A DNA stretch of 64,000 nucleotides from Dermanyssus gallinae (GCA_003439945.1 QVRM01001266.1:124001-188000), one strand, 5' to 3'. Counted from the stretch's first letter, positions 1 to 10,973 are shown. The notes: generated from the sequence alone by a model not told the origin. Translations and numbers: made by a program.

Positions 1-354
1 GTAAGGTGTCTCACTTTTCAGTACCGATAAACAAGATGTATCTCTGAATCTGACAGAGTCCCGTGCAGAGATACGAAAAAAATGTATGCTCGGTGTCTAG
101 GTCTCTCTTGCTCTCTTTGTACGGGGATGGACCTAAGAAATCATCACACAAACGGCAGCACTTATAATAGTATTGAGCGACGGGTGGCGATTTTAGGACT
201 TGGCCAAAAGTATGATAGATCAATAATTATAGATAACGTAAATAGTAGCAAAAACATTTTCTTTGCTCTGTTTGGTGAATGTGGGAAACGCGCACCCGAT
301 GGAATTCAATTAACGAACAGTTGTTGTGTCACATTTATTGAAAATATTAATAAT

Positions 355-358
<4 letters not shown>
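1..358. other. No gene recognised
   Basis: Short frames only, with no recognisable domain. A run of AT-rich sequence leads into the first TA array. Confidence 0.5.

Positions 359-387
<29 letters not shown>
359..387. repeat. (TA)n microsatellite
   Basis: About 14 uninterrupted TA units. Short frames reading poly(Ile-Tyr) here are products of the repeat, not genes. Confidence 0.95.
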
Positions 388-390
<3 letters not shown>

Positions 391-573
391 TAAACGCAGA
401 CACCGTGTCTTGCTTTTCAGTCTAGCTAGCCTTATATATTTTTAGTCTGCATAGAAGAGAACAAAAATCTTTCTTCACTTGAGAGTATGTTGAAGCTTCA
501 CTTCTGTAGCACTGGTGTAGCAATCGTGTGTCCCTGGCGGATTGATAAACATCTACCGCAAGATTGAGCGTAA

Positions 574-655
574 GGTAGCGTGGCCGAGTGGTCTAAGGCG
601 CTGGTTTTAGGCACCAGTCTCTTCGGAGGCGTGGGTTCGAACCCCACCGCTGCCA
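574..655 (+). tRNA. tRNA-Leu (anticodon TAG)
   Basis: A complete cloverleaf can be folded. The acceptor arm GGTAGCG pairs with CGCTGCC through six Watson-Crick pairs and one G-U, and the discriminator base is A. The D arm is GCC/GGC. The anticodon stem CTGGT/ACCAG closes a seven-base loop TTTAGGC, giving anticodon TAG, which reads CUA leucine codons. The long variable arm (CTC/GAG stem) is typical of class II leucine tRNAs. The T arm is GTGGG-TTCGAAC-CCCAC. There is no intron. The internal A box (TGGCCGAGTGG) and B box (GGTTCGAACCC) are intact, so this is probably a functional RNA polymerase III gene. It is isolated, and a long TA array starts about 30 bp downstream. Confidence 0.96.
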
Positions 656-660
656 TGTCA

Positions 661-665
661 TTTTT
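661..665 (+). terminator. RNA polymerase III terminator of tRNA-Leu
   Basis: A run of five T begins five bases after the tRNA discriminator base, where a Pol III terminator is expected. Confidence 0.8.
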
Positions 666-683
666 AATCGATATATCGAATAA

Positions 684-770
<87 letters not shown>
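684..770. repeat. (TA)n microsatellite
   Basis: About 80 bp of nearly pure TA following the tRNA terminator. It ends in TATTATAT just before an inverted terminal-like motif. Confidence 0.95.
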
Positions 771-784
771 GATACACACTGTAA

Positions 785-829
<45 letters not shown>

Positions 830-881
830 CAGTGTGTATATATATATATATATATATTTTTTTTTACAGTGTGTATCAGGA
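771..881. repeat. Three transposon-end motifs separated by TA arrays
   Basis: A perfect 16-bp inverted repeat (772-787 and 824-839, sense of the second arm TATTTACAGTGTGTAT) flanks about 18 TA units. A further TA array and a T run follow, then the same end motif occurs again at 865-877 as the outer end of the palindromic element that starts at 867. The motif TACAGTGTGTAT therefore occurs once inverted and twice direct within 110 bp. It looks like mariner-type termini next to TA target dinucleotides, possibly left by serial insertions. Confidence 0.7.
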
Positions 882-1664
882 ATAAGTGAATTTTTTTGCC
901 ATTTGTTTCACCCGACAAGGGTTCTTGAATTGAAGAGTTCGTTAAAGCGACTGAAAATACTACAGTTTGTGACACTAGCATTTTTGCCCGACATAGGAGC
1001 TTAAAATGTACAACTGCGAGATAATCCTATACAGAGTCCTATACAGAAACTAAGCACACCGTCGTGTTCGCGAGAAAATTTTCCTGCTTCTGAAGAACAT
1101 ATTAGGCCGGCTATATCATGCGACATGGTCGTTCAGAACAGAATTCGCAAAAATTTAGTTATTTTATTCGCTTTTACAACAATTACTTCAAAAGTCTTCC
1201 GAAGAATCTTAATTACTCCGCAACCGCATTGACATACGTTTGGTAGCAAAATTATCGTCATGAAATGTGCTTTTGCCTGAATATGGTAGTTTTGGACGCT
1301 GTGAGTGGTCGTAGGGTAATGATTTTTAGGTACTTGGTGTGAAAGCTAATGCAATAATTTAATTTTTGCGAATTCTGTTCTAAACGACCATGCCGCGTCT
1401 TCTGGCCGGCTTTGTGTGTTCTTCAGAAAACGCAGAATTTTCAAACACGACGGTGTTCTTAGTTTCTGTATAGAACTGGTTGTCTCGCAATTGTACATTT
1501 TGTGCTCCTATGTCGGGCAAAAGCACTAGTGTCGATTGTAGCAATATCACACTCACTCCGAGACAAGACTTCTCAGAGACTATGTTCCATTGTAAATAGA
1601 AGATTTGCTTCAACGGGCTCTGCAATTCCATATATCGCTTTTCTCATGTTCCAGATACACCCTG
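867..1664. mobile_element. Long-arm palindromic (foldback) mariner-like element, non-autonomous
   Basis: The outer ends are CAGTGTGTATCAGGAA (867-882) and the complement of CAGGGTGTATCTGGAA (1649-1664), 14 of 16 identical. A TA precedes the left end and TGTATA follows the right. Behind the ends, two arms of about 310 bp (867-1178 and 1341-1664) are imperfect reverse complements. Matched blocks include TTTTGCCCGACATAGGAGC near 979 with its complement near 1505, and GAACAGAATTCGCAAAAATT near 1137 with its complement near 1361. The loop is about 160 bp. No transposase frame is present, so it would need one in trans. The TA context and end sequence suggest the Tc1/mariner superfamily, but this is inference. 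The outer 90 bp of the arms is more diverged than the inner part. Confidence 0.8.
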
Positions 1665-1665
1665 T

Positions 1666-1720
1666 GTATATATATATATATATTTATATATAACATATTG
1701 TGATGATTTACTCGGAAGTG

Positions 1721-1760
<40 letters not shown>
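1666..1760. repeat. (TA)n arrays on both sides of a 66-bp-unit remnant
   Basis: TA runs at 1666-1690 and 1722-1760 enclose a 31-bp non-TA insert described separately. Confidence 0.9.
1693..1723 (-). mobile_element. Deleted copy of the 66-bp R2-like 3' unit
   Basis: It carries the 16-mer ATATTGTGATGATTTA followed by CTCGGAAGTGCTT, in the order found in the intact 66-bp units at 23,612, 26,117 and 30,995. It lacks 26 internal bases and 5 bases near the end. It is flanked by TA on both sides and ends at the same boundary as the intact copies. Confidence 0.75.
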
Positions 1761-1765
<5 letters not shown>

Positions 1766-2849
1766 ATAACGCTACTTAATTAGTGATAATATTTAACCAT
1801 TTCAGTCAAGAGCTCAATGCACTCCGTGGAAACAAACGTGCAGCATATTATCCCACGGTCGCTCCAAACATACTGCTACCAGCAGATCTTCTTGTGGCGA
1901 GTAATAGCATTCCACCGCTGCTGCTGGTGGTGGTACGCACCGCCGAGATTGATTTCATCTGCCTGGTGATACGGTGTGGATACGGTCTGCTGCACTTTCA
2001 GTCGTCGCCTATGACGAGAACGATGGCAAACATAGTCAACGTAAACGACGAACCAACGAGAAGAAACAGCACAGCATCAACACTCAGAGGTAGTCGATGA
2101 TTAATGAAGGCGCGGTCAGAGAGAGCAATTTATGTCCGGTCGGATTGTCACACGGACCGTTTTGTCACTGTCTCGTTCAACCGACCCTATCGACAAACTG
2201 CAGTGACTGGCAGTTGTTCTGCGGGTTAGAACTGGCCAGTTTGTTTCTAATGAAAAACTGAATGAGTCTGGACATCGAATCTTGGCATTATTTTCTAACT
2301 GGCCGGCTGTTAACGAAGTTCCCAAGTTTTGCAACAAGCGGCAATAGTAAATATTTCTGGATGGAAAATCACGTGCATGCAACCTTCCTTGCAGATATAT
2401 ATATATATAATTTCTTATTATATCTTGAATTCTCTCCCATCAGCTCACTGTTTATCATTTTGCGAATGCCACACAATTGAATAGAACCAATATCGCCTGG
2501 TAAATATTAAATGATGATGGTAATAAAAATATAGATAGTGATATGAATTATTATTATTTTCATTATATTGGATATGTTCTCTCCACAGTCCAACGACATA
2601 CAGTTTTTCACCGGCGATACAAGTGGTTCAAGAAGGTTGCCATGCGGCTTGATGGTGATCGATATATATATATTGCGCGCATATGATTAGACGAACGTAA
2701 CCATTTACACGCACAACTTAACCTATAACTATTTTGATCACTTATACTGGCTTTTTTTTGGAAGGCCTACACCGCGTGGTATGGCAGGACTTGTGTAAAA
2801 AAAATATATATCGTTTAGATTTGCAAACGATTGATAGTTTTGGGCTAGA

Positions 2850-2852
<3 letters not shown>
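1761..2852. other. No gene recognised
   Basis: Only short frames without recognisable domains. Small TA runs occur at 2395-2408 and near 2661. The GC-richer stretch 1800-2340 shows no coding signature I recognise. Confidence 0.5.

Positions 2853-2890
<38 letters not shown>
2853..2890. repeat. (TA)n microsatellite
   Basis: About 19 TA units. Confidence 0.95.
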
Positions 2891-2893
<3 letters not shown>

Positions 2894-3029
2894 GTATATG
2901 CCGAGGGGCCTCACCATAGTACTGTCATTCGAAATTTCGCTAAATTTGAAGCATTATGGAACCAGCCTCTTAGTACTATAAATATCCTTGCGTGTTATGC
3001 AGTTTAGAGCTATGTCTTCTGGGAACAGC

Positions 3030-3031
3030 TA

Positions 3032-3062
<31 letters not shown>
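3030..3062. repeat. (TA)n microsatellite
   Basis: A TA run with one TATG interruption near its start. Confidence 0.9.
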
Positions 3063-3810
3063 CAAAATCGTGTAATATTGCATTTTTCTGGACCCGGCAA
3101 GCGTTCTGCTCGTTATTTCTTTATCAAGAGTTGCACTGCAAGTAGCTATGCAAGAAAAGTGTACATACAATCCGCTAAATAACAGCCTTGAAAAAGTATG
3201 GTTTTCTTTGTAGGATTGATAATCAGCTTAATGTTGTCGAAATTCCCTTCAGTAATAATAATATGTTTTTTACGAAGTTCAAATGTTTCAACGCACATGC
3301 GTGGTGCCGGCCAGCATCGTAACGCTGCCTGGAGATGTGTACGTCAGAATCGATTTTTATTCTCTGGCAGTAAGCGTTACATATGTGTCGGGCACACTCA
3401 CTCCGTGCAATTGAACGTAGGAGAACACGCAACGTTTACCTTAATGAGTACTGTTTATTAATGTATACTTTACTGTTATGCATTTTTATCAAATATGTAT
3501 ATCGCCTGACGCATATACAGTTTCACAAAAACGACTAAGCAGCTTTGCAAAGCAAGGGTTCTCAGACGTCTCAAAGAAAAAGACATTTTTGCACTACTGG
3601 TTAACGCATTAACTACTCAAAGCGGTTCGTGGCTATTCGGTCGTATAGCTTTGCAGACAAACATTTCTGGGATTCAAGCTAAATGTCAAGCTTAAAATGA
3701 GGTCGAGTCCGGTAAGTTCGATCCCCTGAGGGCACAAAAACATTGTGCCAATAGTATGGCTTCAAGCCGCTTTAAACAGTTACGGTGGTAACGCAAGTCC
3801 TTTGCTCTTT
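3063..3810. other. No gene recognised
   Basis: AT-rich sequence with no conserved frame. A segment near 3700-3740 (AGTTCGATCCCCT) weakly resembles a tRNA B box but has no convincing A box. Confidence 0.45.
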
Positions 3811-3933
3811 GGCAGAAATCCCTAGAACTAGAATTAAACATTTATAAGGAGGTTGTTTTTTTTCTGGCCGAGATCCCTAGAACTAGAATTAAACATTTTT
3901 GAGGAGGTTGTTTTTGTGGCAGAGGTCCCTAGG
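3811..3933 (+). repeat. Tandem duplication, about 52-55-bp unit, 2.3 copies
   Basis: Units start at 3811, 3866 and 3918. Each opens with GGCAGA or GGCCGA, followed by TCCCTAGAACTAGAATTAAA and a GGAGGTTGTTTTT tail. The third is truncated after about 16 bp. Confidence 0.9.
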
Positions 3934-4955
3934 TGGATGCTGCGTTTCCACGCTGGGTCTTTAAAAATATTCTATATGCAGCAGAAAGTCATCGGCTTTC
4001 TTTTCTTCTGTTCCTCCTGTCTAAGCTCAATGAGAAAACTACGAGTACGCCCTCTCATCGAACCCAGTGCATCGAAAGGCTGTACGGTGTAGTTTGGAAC
4101 AAGTTTTCAATACTTAGTAAGACTTCTGACCTCAGCCAGGCCAGCAACGGCCCGAGCCTTTCTAATTGACTTGCGAATATTGAACAAAAAGTGCAAAACA
4201 CAGCTAAAGCGAAAACCGGCGCAGGAGACGTCGGCCTGCACATATTCTCACGGTGTTAAAAGCGTTTTTAAATTCCTGTCTGACGATGACCTTAACGGTG
4301 GACTCCCTGTGGTAACCAATAAACGCTCTTATGGCGTGCACCGCCGCCTCTGATCCGCCCTTTATGCCACAGCCTAAAGCAGTTAATTAAGGATATTTGG
4401 AATGCACTTACTGGTCATGATGTTATCAGCCAGTATTTGATGAGTAGGACCTACCACAGTGGGACGTATTCCACCGTTCTATTTGTGAAGGGCGATGAGG
4501 CTCCACATAAAATCGATAGAACGTAACTGGGCAGTTTTCCGTTAACAGCTCAATTTTCCGGGGAATTTTCTGTTCTCTGTGCCATCTCTATCGATGAGGT
4601 CTTTCAAACCGGACGAGGACGAAGTCTGTCCGATTCCACTTCGGAGCTGTTGGGGAAGCTTCGGATAGCGTTGATAGCTTCATTCAGCTGGTGACACTCT
4701 TGGCTCTCTAGAAGCTGCCCGTCTAAACGGAAGACGGATGCACGTTAGGACTTCGGGGTCCGGATGGGTGTTTGGCCAGTGGTTCCCAGTCCCAATAGTT
4801 CCCGTTCAGAATCGGGCGACACCGGGGCTAAAATGTCTGTACACAGAAGAACTGTAGCATTCGATGAAACGTCGCCCAGTCGCCCAAAGGAACAACAAGT
4901 TATAAACTATTTGCTGACATCAGGTCTTATTCATACACATAATAGATGCCATAGA
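3934..4955. other. No gene recognised
   Basis: Several short plus-strand frames (for example 3933-4169 and 4171-4353) are interrupted by stops. I could not match them to a family. They might be decayed transposon coding sequence. Confidence 0.4.
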
Positions 4956-4985
4956 TATTCTTACACCTAATATTCTTACACCTAA
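4956..4985. repeat. 15-bp tandem duplication
   Basis: Two exact adjacent copies of TATTCTTACACCTAA. The site lies about 250 bp beyond the stop of the LINE on the minus strand, so it may belong to that element's 3' region or short tandem tail. This is uncertain. Confidence 0.7.
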
Positions 4986-5229
4986 TACGTACCATAGATG
5001 CCGTTGATCATCGCTACTTTACACGTTGGATACCAACAGCATGGCGAATGAATGTTATACCTCACCCAACACGACTATCATCCCAACAGTAACCAAGCCG
5101 TAATTCCGTGCACGAACGGTTGTGGACGTTTTGATTCTATTTCTACATATTGTTTATTTCGCAATAATTTTGCATTTCAAGATGGTAAATAATTACAATA
5201 CAATCATCATTATATACAATTTTAACACT

Positions 5230-6605
5230 TTAGCGACCGTCCCACCGGGCAAGAAAGTGCAAAGACCGCCGATGCGACTGGCAGCTCGCTGCGTGGTATT
5301 TAGCGCATACCTGCGAGCAGAACCGGCAACGACATTGATCGCCAACTTGGTGAAATCCTTGAGTCGAACACACCAAGTGATGATAGCCATGTACAATGTA
5401 CCTTGTGTACACGTGTCGGCTAGTGCATGCCATTCCCTCCCAAAGCTCCCTGGTGAGGTACACATCTAACTGCGCTACCTCAGCCGAGGCCTCGGTCACT
5501 TTTCCCTGCCACTCCAACAAAAATTGTTGAAGTGGCATTGTAATAGGTGACTTAAGCCTGACTCTGATTGTTTCCACTGCCGGTCCGCAACCCGCTAGCA
5601 GGTACACAAAGCGATTCCTTGCCGTCCGCGGCAAGCAAAGAACGCGCTTCATATATATTGTGAAGCATCTTTCTAGCTGCGCAAAATTTGCCGCGGAAAG
5701 ATGGCCCCACACCCTGCCAAGGCTGTAGCTCAACATTAGCACAATCTTAAGCTCAAAAAGACGCAATGCAGCACTCAGAGACAGTCGTCGAAGATCTCTC
5801 ACCTCTGTGTGAATAGAGGCAATAGCCGCCCGACACCTGTCGCCGATGTGCTTGGTAAAGGTCGTTCCCGTATAGTGCAGTCTCAGACCCAAATACGGGA
5901 AGGAGTTGACAAACTCCAGCGATTGGCCACAGCAGGGTATTACGTCTGCTGCAGCCAATCGACCCCCACGGCGAAACTTAATGGCTTTCGTCCTCCGCGA
6001 CTTTATTTGTAGGCCCCTACGGTGAAGGTAACCTTCTACGTCGCCGACAATACGACGAATGGCACCGCGGTCCCGGTGGGCCACTACTATGTCATCCGCG
6101 TACATAACGACGACGGCGTTTCTAAACTCCTTCCGCACGTGGCGGGCTAGGTCTGCAATGAGCAAAGAGAAGGCTAGGCAACTAAGAGGGTCCTCTTGAG
6201 GGGTCCCTACGTTTTGCCTCAGCTGCAAGGTGTCTTCGCCCCTTATGTTTACTTCTAGGCGGTCTTCAGCAAAGAAGCTGGAGAGCACTCGTAGAAAAAA
6301 AACAACCACCCCAGCATGTCGAAATGAATCGACTAGTAAGTGACGGGGAGCTTTGTCGAAGGCCTTGACACAATCAATAAAGACGGCGTACGCGTGGCCC
6401 CCGGGCACAGCCAACACCCGCTCAACTTCCGACTGGAGTACGTGGATCGCGTCCTGTGTACCTCGACCCTTCCTGAATCCGAATTGCTCCGGAGGTAGGG
6501 TCTTCTCCACAGTTGGAAACACCCTCGAGATAATCAACTTGGCGAAGATTTTCTTAAGAGTGCGTTCCGACGCGATACCCCGGTAGAGATTGATTCTATT
6601 TTGCA
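5230..6605 (-). CDS. LINE (non-LTR retrotransposon) reverse transcriptase, 5'-truncated, open frame
   Basis: An uninterrupted frame encodes a reverse transcriptase missing its N-terminal endonuclease. From the upstream end the motifs are YRGIASERTLKKIFAKLI, LPPEQFGFRKGRGTQDAI, the first catalytic aspartate block FIDCVKAFDKAPRHLL, the primer-grip region NVGTPQEDPLS, the active site YADDIVVAH, KAIKFRRGG and FVNSFPYLGLRLHYTG. The C-terminus carries a Cys/His cluster (CRCRFCSQVCAKYHAASC) as in LINE ORF2 proteins. The usual PQGDP is PQEDP here, which may impair activity. No canonical start is claimed: homology begins near 6605 at a 5' truncation and the listed frame simply opens there. The protein resembles the LINE at 61,617-64,000 (both have K(T)KA-KFR-GG, YLG and KHI blocks), so the two probably belong to one clade. 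The clade name is unresolved. Confidence 0.88.
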
Positions 6606-7305
6606 GTTTCGAAATTACCTGAACAAGACTGCAATACGCAGCAACAACAACAGCGACACGTCAGCAACAAGGCGCATTGACCGGGGTAACAGTACATCAT
6701 GGACAATGTTTTTTTATGGCCAGAATCAAACCCATACTTTGTAAGATAATTTAACGCGGAATTTCCTGCTTCTTTGGTATTAAGACGGAACTTCGTTTAT
6801 GCACGCTTTGCTATATGGAGCTAGTGTGGGATTCCAGAGAAAACTAACCACCCACTGTAGGGACTACGTGCTTGGTGGGACAAAAACAGGTATGGAAGGT
6901 AGCTTTTGGGGTGTCGTATGTTAGATTTATGACGCGAGCAATACAGTTTTAGATTGTACGGCAGAAAAGACCGATTACAACTTGAGGTAAGAATGCATTA
7001 GTTGCTTACAAATAAGGCTTCTCAGCATTGTCCTGGTCGCTGTTACAGAGAAAGCAGCCTCTCCAATTTCTCATAGCTATTGCTAAAAGGCGCGGCTGTC
7101 TCGCGTAAGCACTGCCAAAGGAATATATTATAGTGTAATAAATGTCAAAAGGTAAAAGGGAAATCAAAACATAGGTTTACCATTATTTTTTCTTTTTTTT
7201 TTTGTAAGGCAATTGCCTGTGTACGGATTTTTCATGTAATGGCTAAGTTTATTCCACTCCGGCATTTAATAAAGCAGCGCAAACGCGCAGACAAGTCATG
7301 TTATG

Positions 7306-7307
<2 letters not shown>
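6606..7307. other. No gene recognised
   Basis: Upstream of the truncated LINE. No domain, SINE promoter or long repeat was seen. A poly-T run lies near 7185-7203. Confidence 0.5.

Positions 7308-7356
<49 letters not shown>
7308..7356. repeat. (TA)n microsatellite abutting a mariner end
   Basis: About 24 TA units, ending exactly where the mariner terminus CAGGTAGTTTAACAAG begins. Confidence 0.95.
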
Positions 7357-7359
<3 letters not shown>

Positions 7360-7751
7360 GTAGTTTAACAAGTTCTTAAAATGAAAACCAAGAATTTTCC
7401 AAAGCTTGTTTCTAATTTTTTCTTATTCGATATACTCCCCGAGAAGTTCAATACACTTTTCCACCGAGATTTCAAAGCATTTAGATCTCTTGAGTAGAAT
7501 TGCGCGTCTTTAGACTGAAAATAGGCATTGACAGCAGTCTTAAGCTCTTCATTGCTGGAAAAACGCTTTCCACCGAGACTATACTTCATAAGTCCGAAAA
7601 GGAAATAATCAGAGGCCAGGTCTGGAGAATAGGAAGGTTGTTCAATAAGCTCAAACCTCAGTTGGGCCAGTTTTGCCGATGCTTGCCGCGACTTGTGTGC
7701 AGGAGCATTGTCCTGGTGGAACTTCCGTAACAGGTGAAGGCACAGGCGCAA
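7357..7751 (-). pseudogene. Mariner transposase, C-terminal fragment
   Basis: The frame encodes the second half of a mariner DD34D transposase. The block HQDNAPAHKS holds the second catalytic aspartate and YSPDLASDYFLF the third, followed by LGGKRFSSNEELKTAV and FYSRDLNALKSRWKSV. The canonical PDLAPSDY has lost its proline, so the second and third aspartates are 33 rather than 34 residues apart, which should break the active site. The N-terminal DNA-binding region and first aspartate are absent. The 3' side of the element runs to 7357, next to the TA array, and CAGGTAGTTTAACAAG there is probably its terminal inverted repeat. I did not find a partner end upstream. Confidence 0.88.
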
Positions 7752-8378
7752 TTAGCCGAAGGGCTGTTCCTGACAGTGAATCACCCGAAACGTAGCTTGC
7801 TGTACGATATGTGTATCGTATTTGCATGGAACTGTGCGAGCACTTGTGGTTGCTAAGTTTGAGGCAGCTCTGACAGGACTGCGGGTGCACGACATAAACA
7901 TATGCAAAGCCAATTCGAATAACTCAACGGGCACCCGCTTTACGCGTAGAGCAAGTCACGTAAACCAATATTTTCATATTTATAGTGTATTACTACGCTA
8001 TTGGGAAAAAACTACTCTATATAAAATGTAAAATAAATGTTTCTCTTCGTAGCTTTTCCATTGTTGTTTATTACCATCACTGGATATCTACACGGCTACT
8101 GATAGATCTACTGCACCGCTAAACAACGCCGAAATCGGAATGTCGAAATCCTCTAGTACTATTACTACTACTACTATTGCCACAATCACTAATACTAACA
8201 AACCTTACTAACCGTATTATCCAACGTACCAGATTTCTCACGCACTTGATAGTTCTTTCTGCGCCAGTTAGGCCACACACACACAGGTTGTCGATTTAGC
8301 GTAATATCGACCCAATTAGCTGCTGTAGTATGTGCCCCAGCTACATCTTACGGATAGCAAGCAGCTGGTCGATTGCTA
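7752..8378. other. No gene recognised
   Basis: May include decayed 5' mariner sequence next to the transposase fragment. A short ACT run lies near 8156-8180. Confidence 0.4.

Positions 8379-8428
<50 letters not shown>
8379..8428. repeat. (TA)n microsatellite
   Basis: A TA array with one TATG interruption. Confidence 0.95.
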
Positions 8429-8430
<2 letters not shown>

Positions 8431-9084
8431 TCGTAAACGGTACAGCGGCCAATCAGCGAGCAGCCATTGACCAAGTGCTTGGCCGTCAAACAGGCGCCGC
8501 ATCGGCCAATAAAGCCGAATTGGCTAATGAATACTCGCTTGCTCCTGCTGGACGCACAATCGGAGGAAGGGGATAAGGTCCATTTAGGTTGCGAAAGTCT
8601 TCTCGCAGAAGTGCCATTTCTGCTACCTGTCAGTACTTCGAATAGTACAGTTCATACAGACAACTGACTGTTACTGCGGTCAGCGCATTGCATACAGAGA
8701 CATACGTATTGCTACAGCGGCAGCGCAGCGGAACGTTTAAACTGACATGTTGTTCACGTTGCGTTCGGAATGATTGACGTCTGGCTGTCGCAGGGATTAA
8801 CGGTGAACCACACTGGTTTCTCTACGCTCATTCAGCAGTCTAGCAGCAATTACACAGAGATCCAGTAAGCAGCAGTGTAACGGCCGAATTTTAAATCAAC
8901 ACTTCCAGCCCACTTAAAACAGGCTTACGTCAAAGTTAGCTATTTGCTAAGATGCAGCTATGGCTGCTAAAAAGCGTTCGAGATAACGGACATTATTGTA
9001 AGCAGTTTTATAAACACACGCACAGGCCGATGCGGGTACTGGTCAACAAACTTGCTCGGCTGGCGTGAGAACTATAATTCTGAT
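8429..9084. other. No gene recognised; two CCAAT motifs
   Basis: CCAATCAG near 8450 and CCAAT near 8505 lie in a GC-richer patch. They resemble NF-Y boxes, but no TATA box, initiator or coding frame follows, so I do not call a promoter. Confidence 0.35.
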
Positions 9085-9370
<286 letters not shown>

Positions 9371-10332
9371 CAAAATGACCTCCGACGTTCTCACGGCCAA
9401 TTTGCACCCCAGATGAAAACAGAGGCCAATGACGTGTAATAAAGATTCAATGCATTTTTATGCACATTATGTCTTATTACCGATAAAGCGTCATATCACG
9501 GAAAGCTCAGCAACGTATCGGATGCTATGCGCCGCAAATTCTAACATAATACCTGCAGAGCGGTTTGTTTCCCGTGATAGTTGGAAGATAAGCATTTACA
9601 TGTAGACTGGGTGCAATGGAGAAGGTGGAGCCCCCCGACAACGACACTAAAAGTTACGGGTTTTACTCCAGAGTGATACACACTTAAGTTTGAGTGTGTA
9701 TCACTACTGTTGAGATTTGCAAAGATTTTACGCTAAATGGGCACTGTTAAATAAAGTTCAAGTAATCTACTAAACGTAGTTTGACGTACAAAATCCACTA
9801 CTTTGACGGGGTTTAAGTACTACTGTTATGACTGCGATGGTAAGCGATTCGCGATTCTTCATCGTTTCGGCTCGATCCGCGTAGCAGATGGGTGCAGTGT
9901 TCCGTTGCCAGCTGTCGAACAGTAGCAGATATAACGGAGAACTCAGATATCTGCTTCGTTTCGTTTTACCCCGTAGAGTGGCGGCACTTACCTGTTGAAG
10001 CTAGCAGTCCTTAGTCCTGCGGATCAGGACTACCTATCTTTGCCTTGGCCTTGCCAGTCTAAGCATCTTGCCGTCGCCCTTTAGTATAGGCGGTCCTATG
10101 TACTTCCATCTAGCTTTTTCGATTTGTCTATCGACCTACGTAGCGTCCACGTACCTTGTGCTGTGCTTATCTTTTCTTGTGCCTCGTGTCTGCATACTGC
10201 ACATGTCTGCACATATGTATAGTACATACCGTGTGCCTATCGGGCTGAACGTCAATTAGACTAAAGCCAGCGCGATGCCAACAAGAATAATTCCCTCCAA
10301 CTTCAAGCCAAAAGACCGGGGGAATATGGGGC
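9371..10332. other. No gene recognised
   Basis: Contains the small palindrome at 9672-9705 listed separately. No conserved frame was seen. Confidence 0.5.
9672..9705. repeat. Perfect 13-bp inverted repeat, 8-nt loop
   Basis: AGTGATACACACT, then TAAGTTTG, then AGTGTGTATCACT. The arms resemble the transposon ends at 772-877 (ACAGTGTGTATC). The stretch TTAAGTTTGAGTGT recurs near 23,519, next to another TA array. Confidence 0.85.
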
Positions 10333-10348
10333 GGGGGGGGGGGGGGGG
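10333..10348. repeat. Poly-G run (16)
   Basis: An uninterrupted G tract. Length variation or assembly error is likely here. Confidence 0.9.
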
Positions 10349-10973
10349 TTGCCGAACGACATTTGAGGTCGTTTCTCGCCAATCAGGAGATTCTGCCGAG
10401 ACTCCTGTTCTCGGACACAGTGTGCGTCGAGCACGCACAAATACTGCGCGCTGACACGCAGCGCATGCACATATGCCGTTATTCTTGGACGCAACAATAC
10501 CAGGGCAAGCAATGGCATCTGCTTGAATTCTCATCGTACCAAATGATAGCCCGGCAGAACGCATTGGCTGAGGATCTGGGTTTGGCCAACGACAACGACT
10601 GTAAGAATAAGAGTAACATCATGCAACAGAGGAAGCGGTATTGGCGACGTTTTTTAACTGTGTTGAATATTTTTCAAGGCAACCAAGGGGAGTCACCATT
10701 ATATCACAATATCACATATTGGGACGTTGATACGTCTTATAATCAACGTGAGCATTTGAGTGTATAAGGACAATGGCGACATGCTGCCTGATATGGTAGT
10801 GGTGCTTGGCAGAAATATGCACACAGTCATACGCATGCATGCGACGATGAATATGCCACAGGATTTCAGATTACGTAGTTAATCATCAGTCGACAACAAG
10901 CGTCTGTTTATTTCTCGTTAGGTTAGTCAACGTAAGTCAGTCTCTTTGATCCAATTTTGGATGACTGAACAAC

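Noticed and set aside
8429..8576. CCAAT-box promoter
   Set aside because: Two CCAAT motifs alone, without a TATA box, initiator or gene, are expected by chance.
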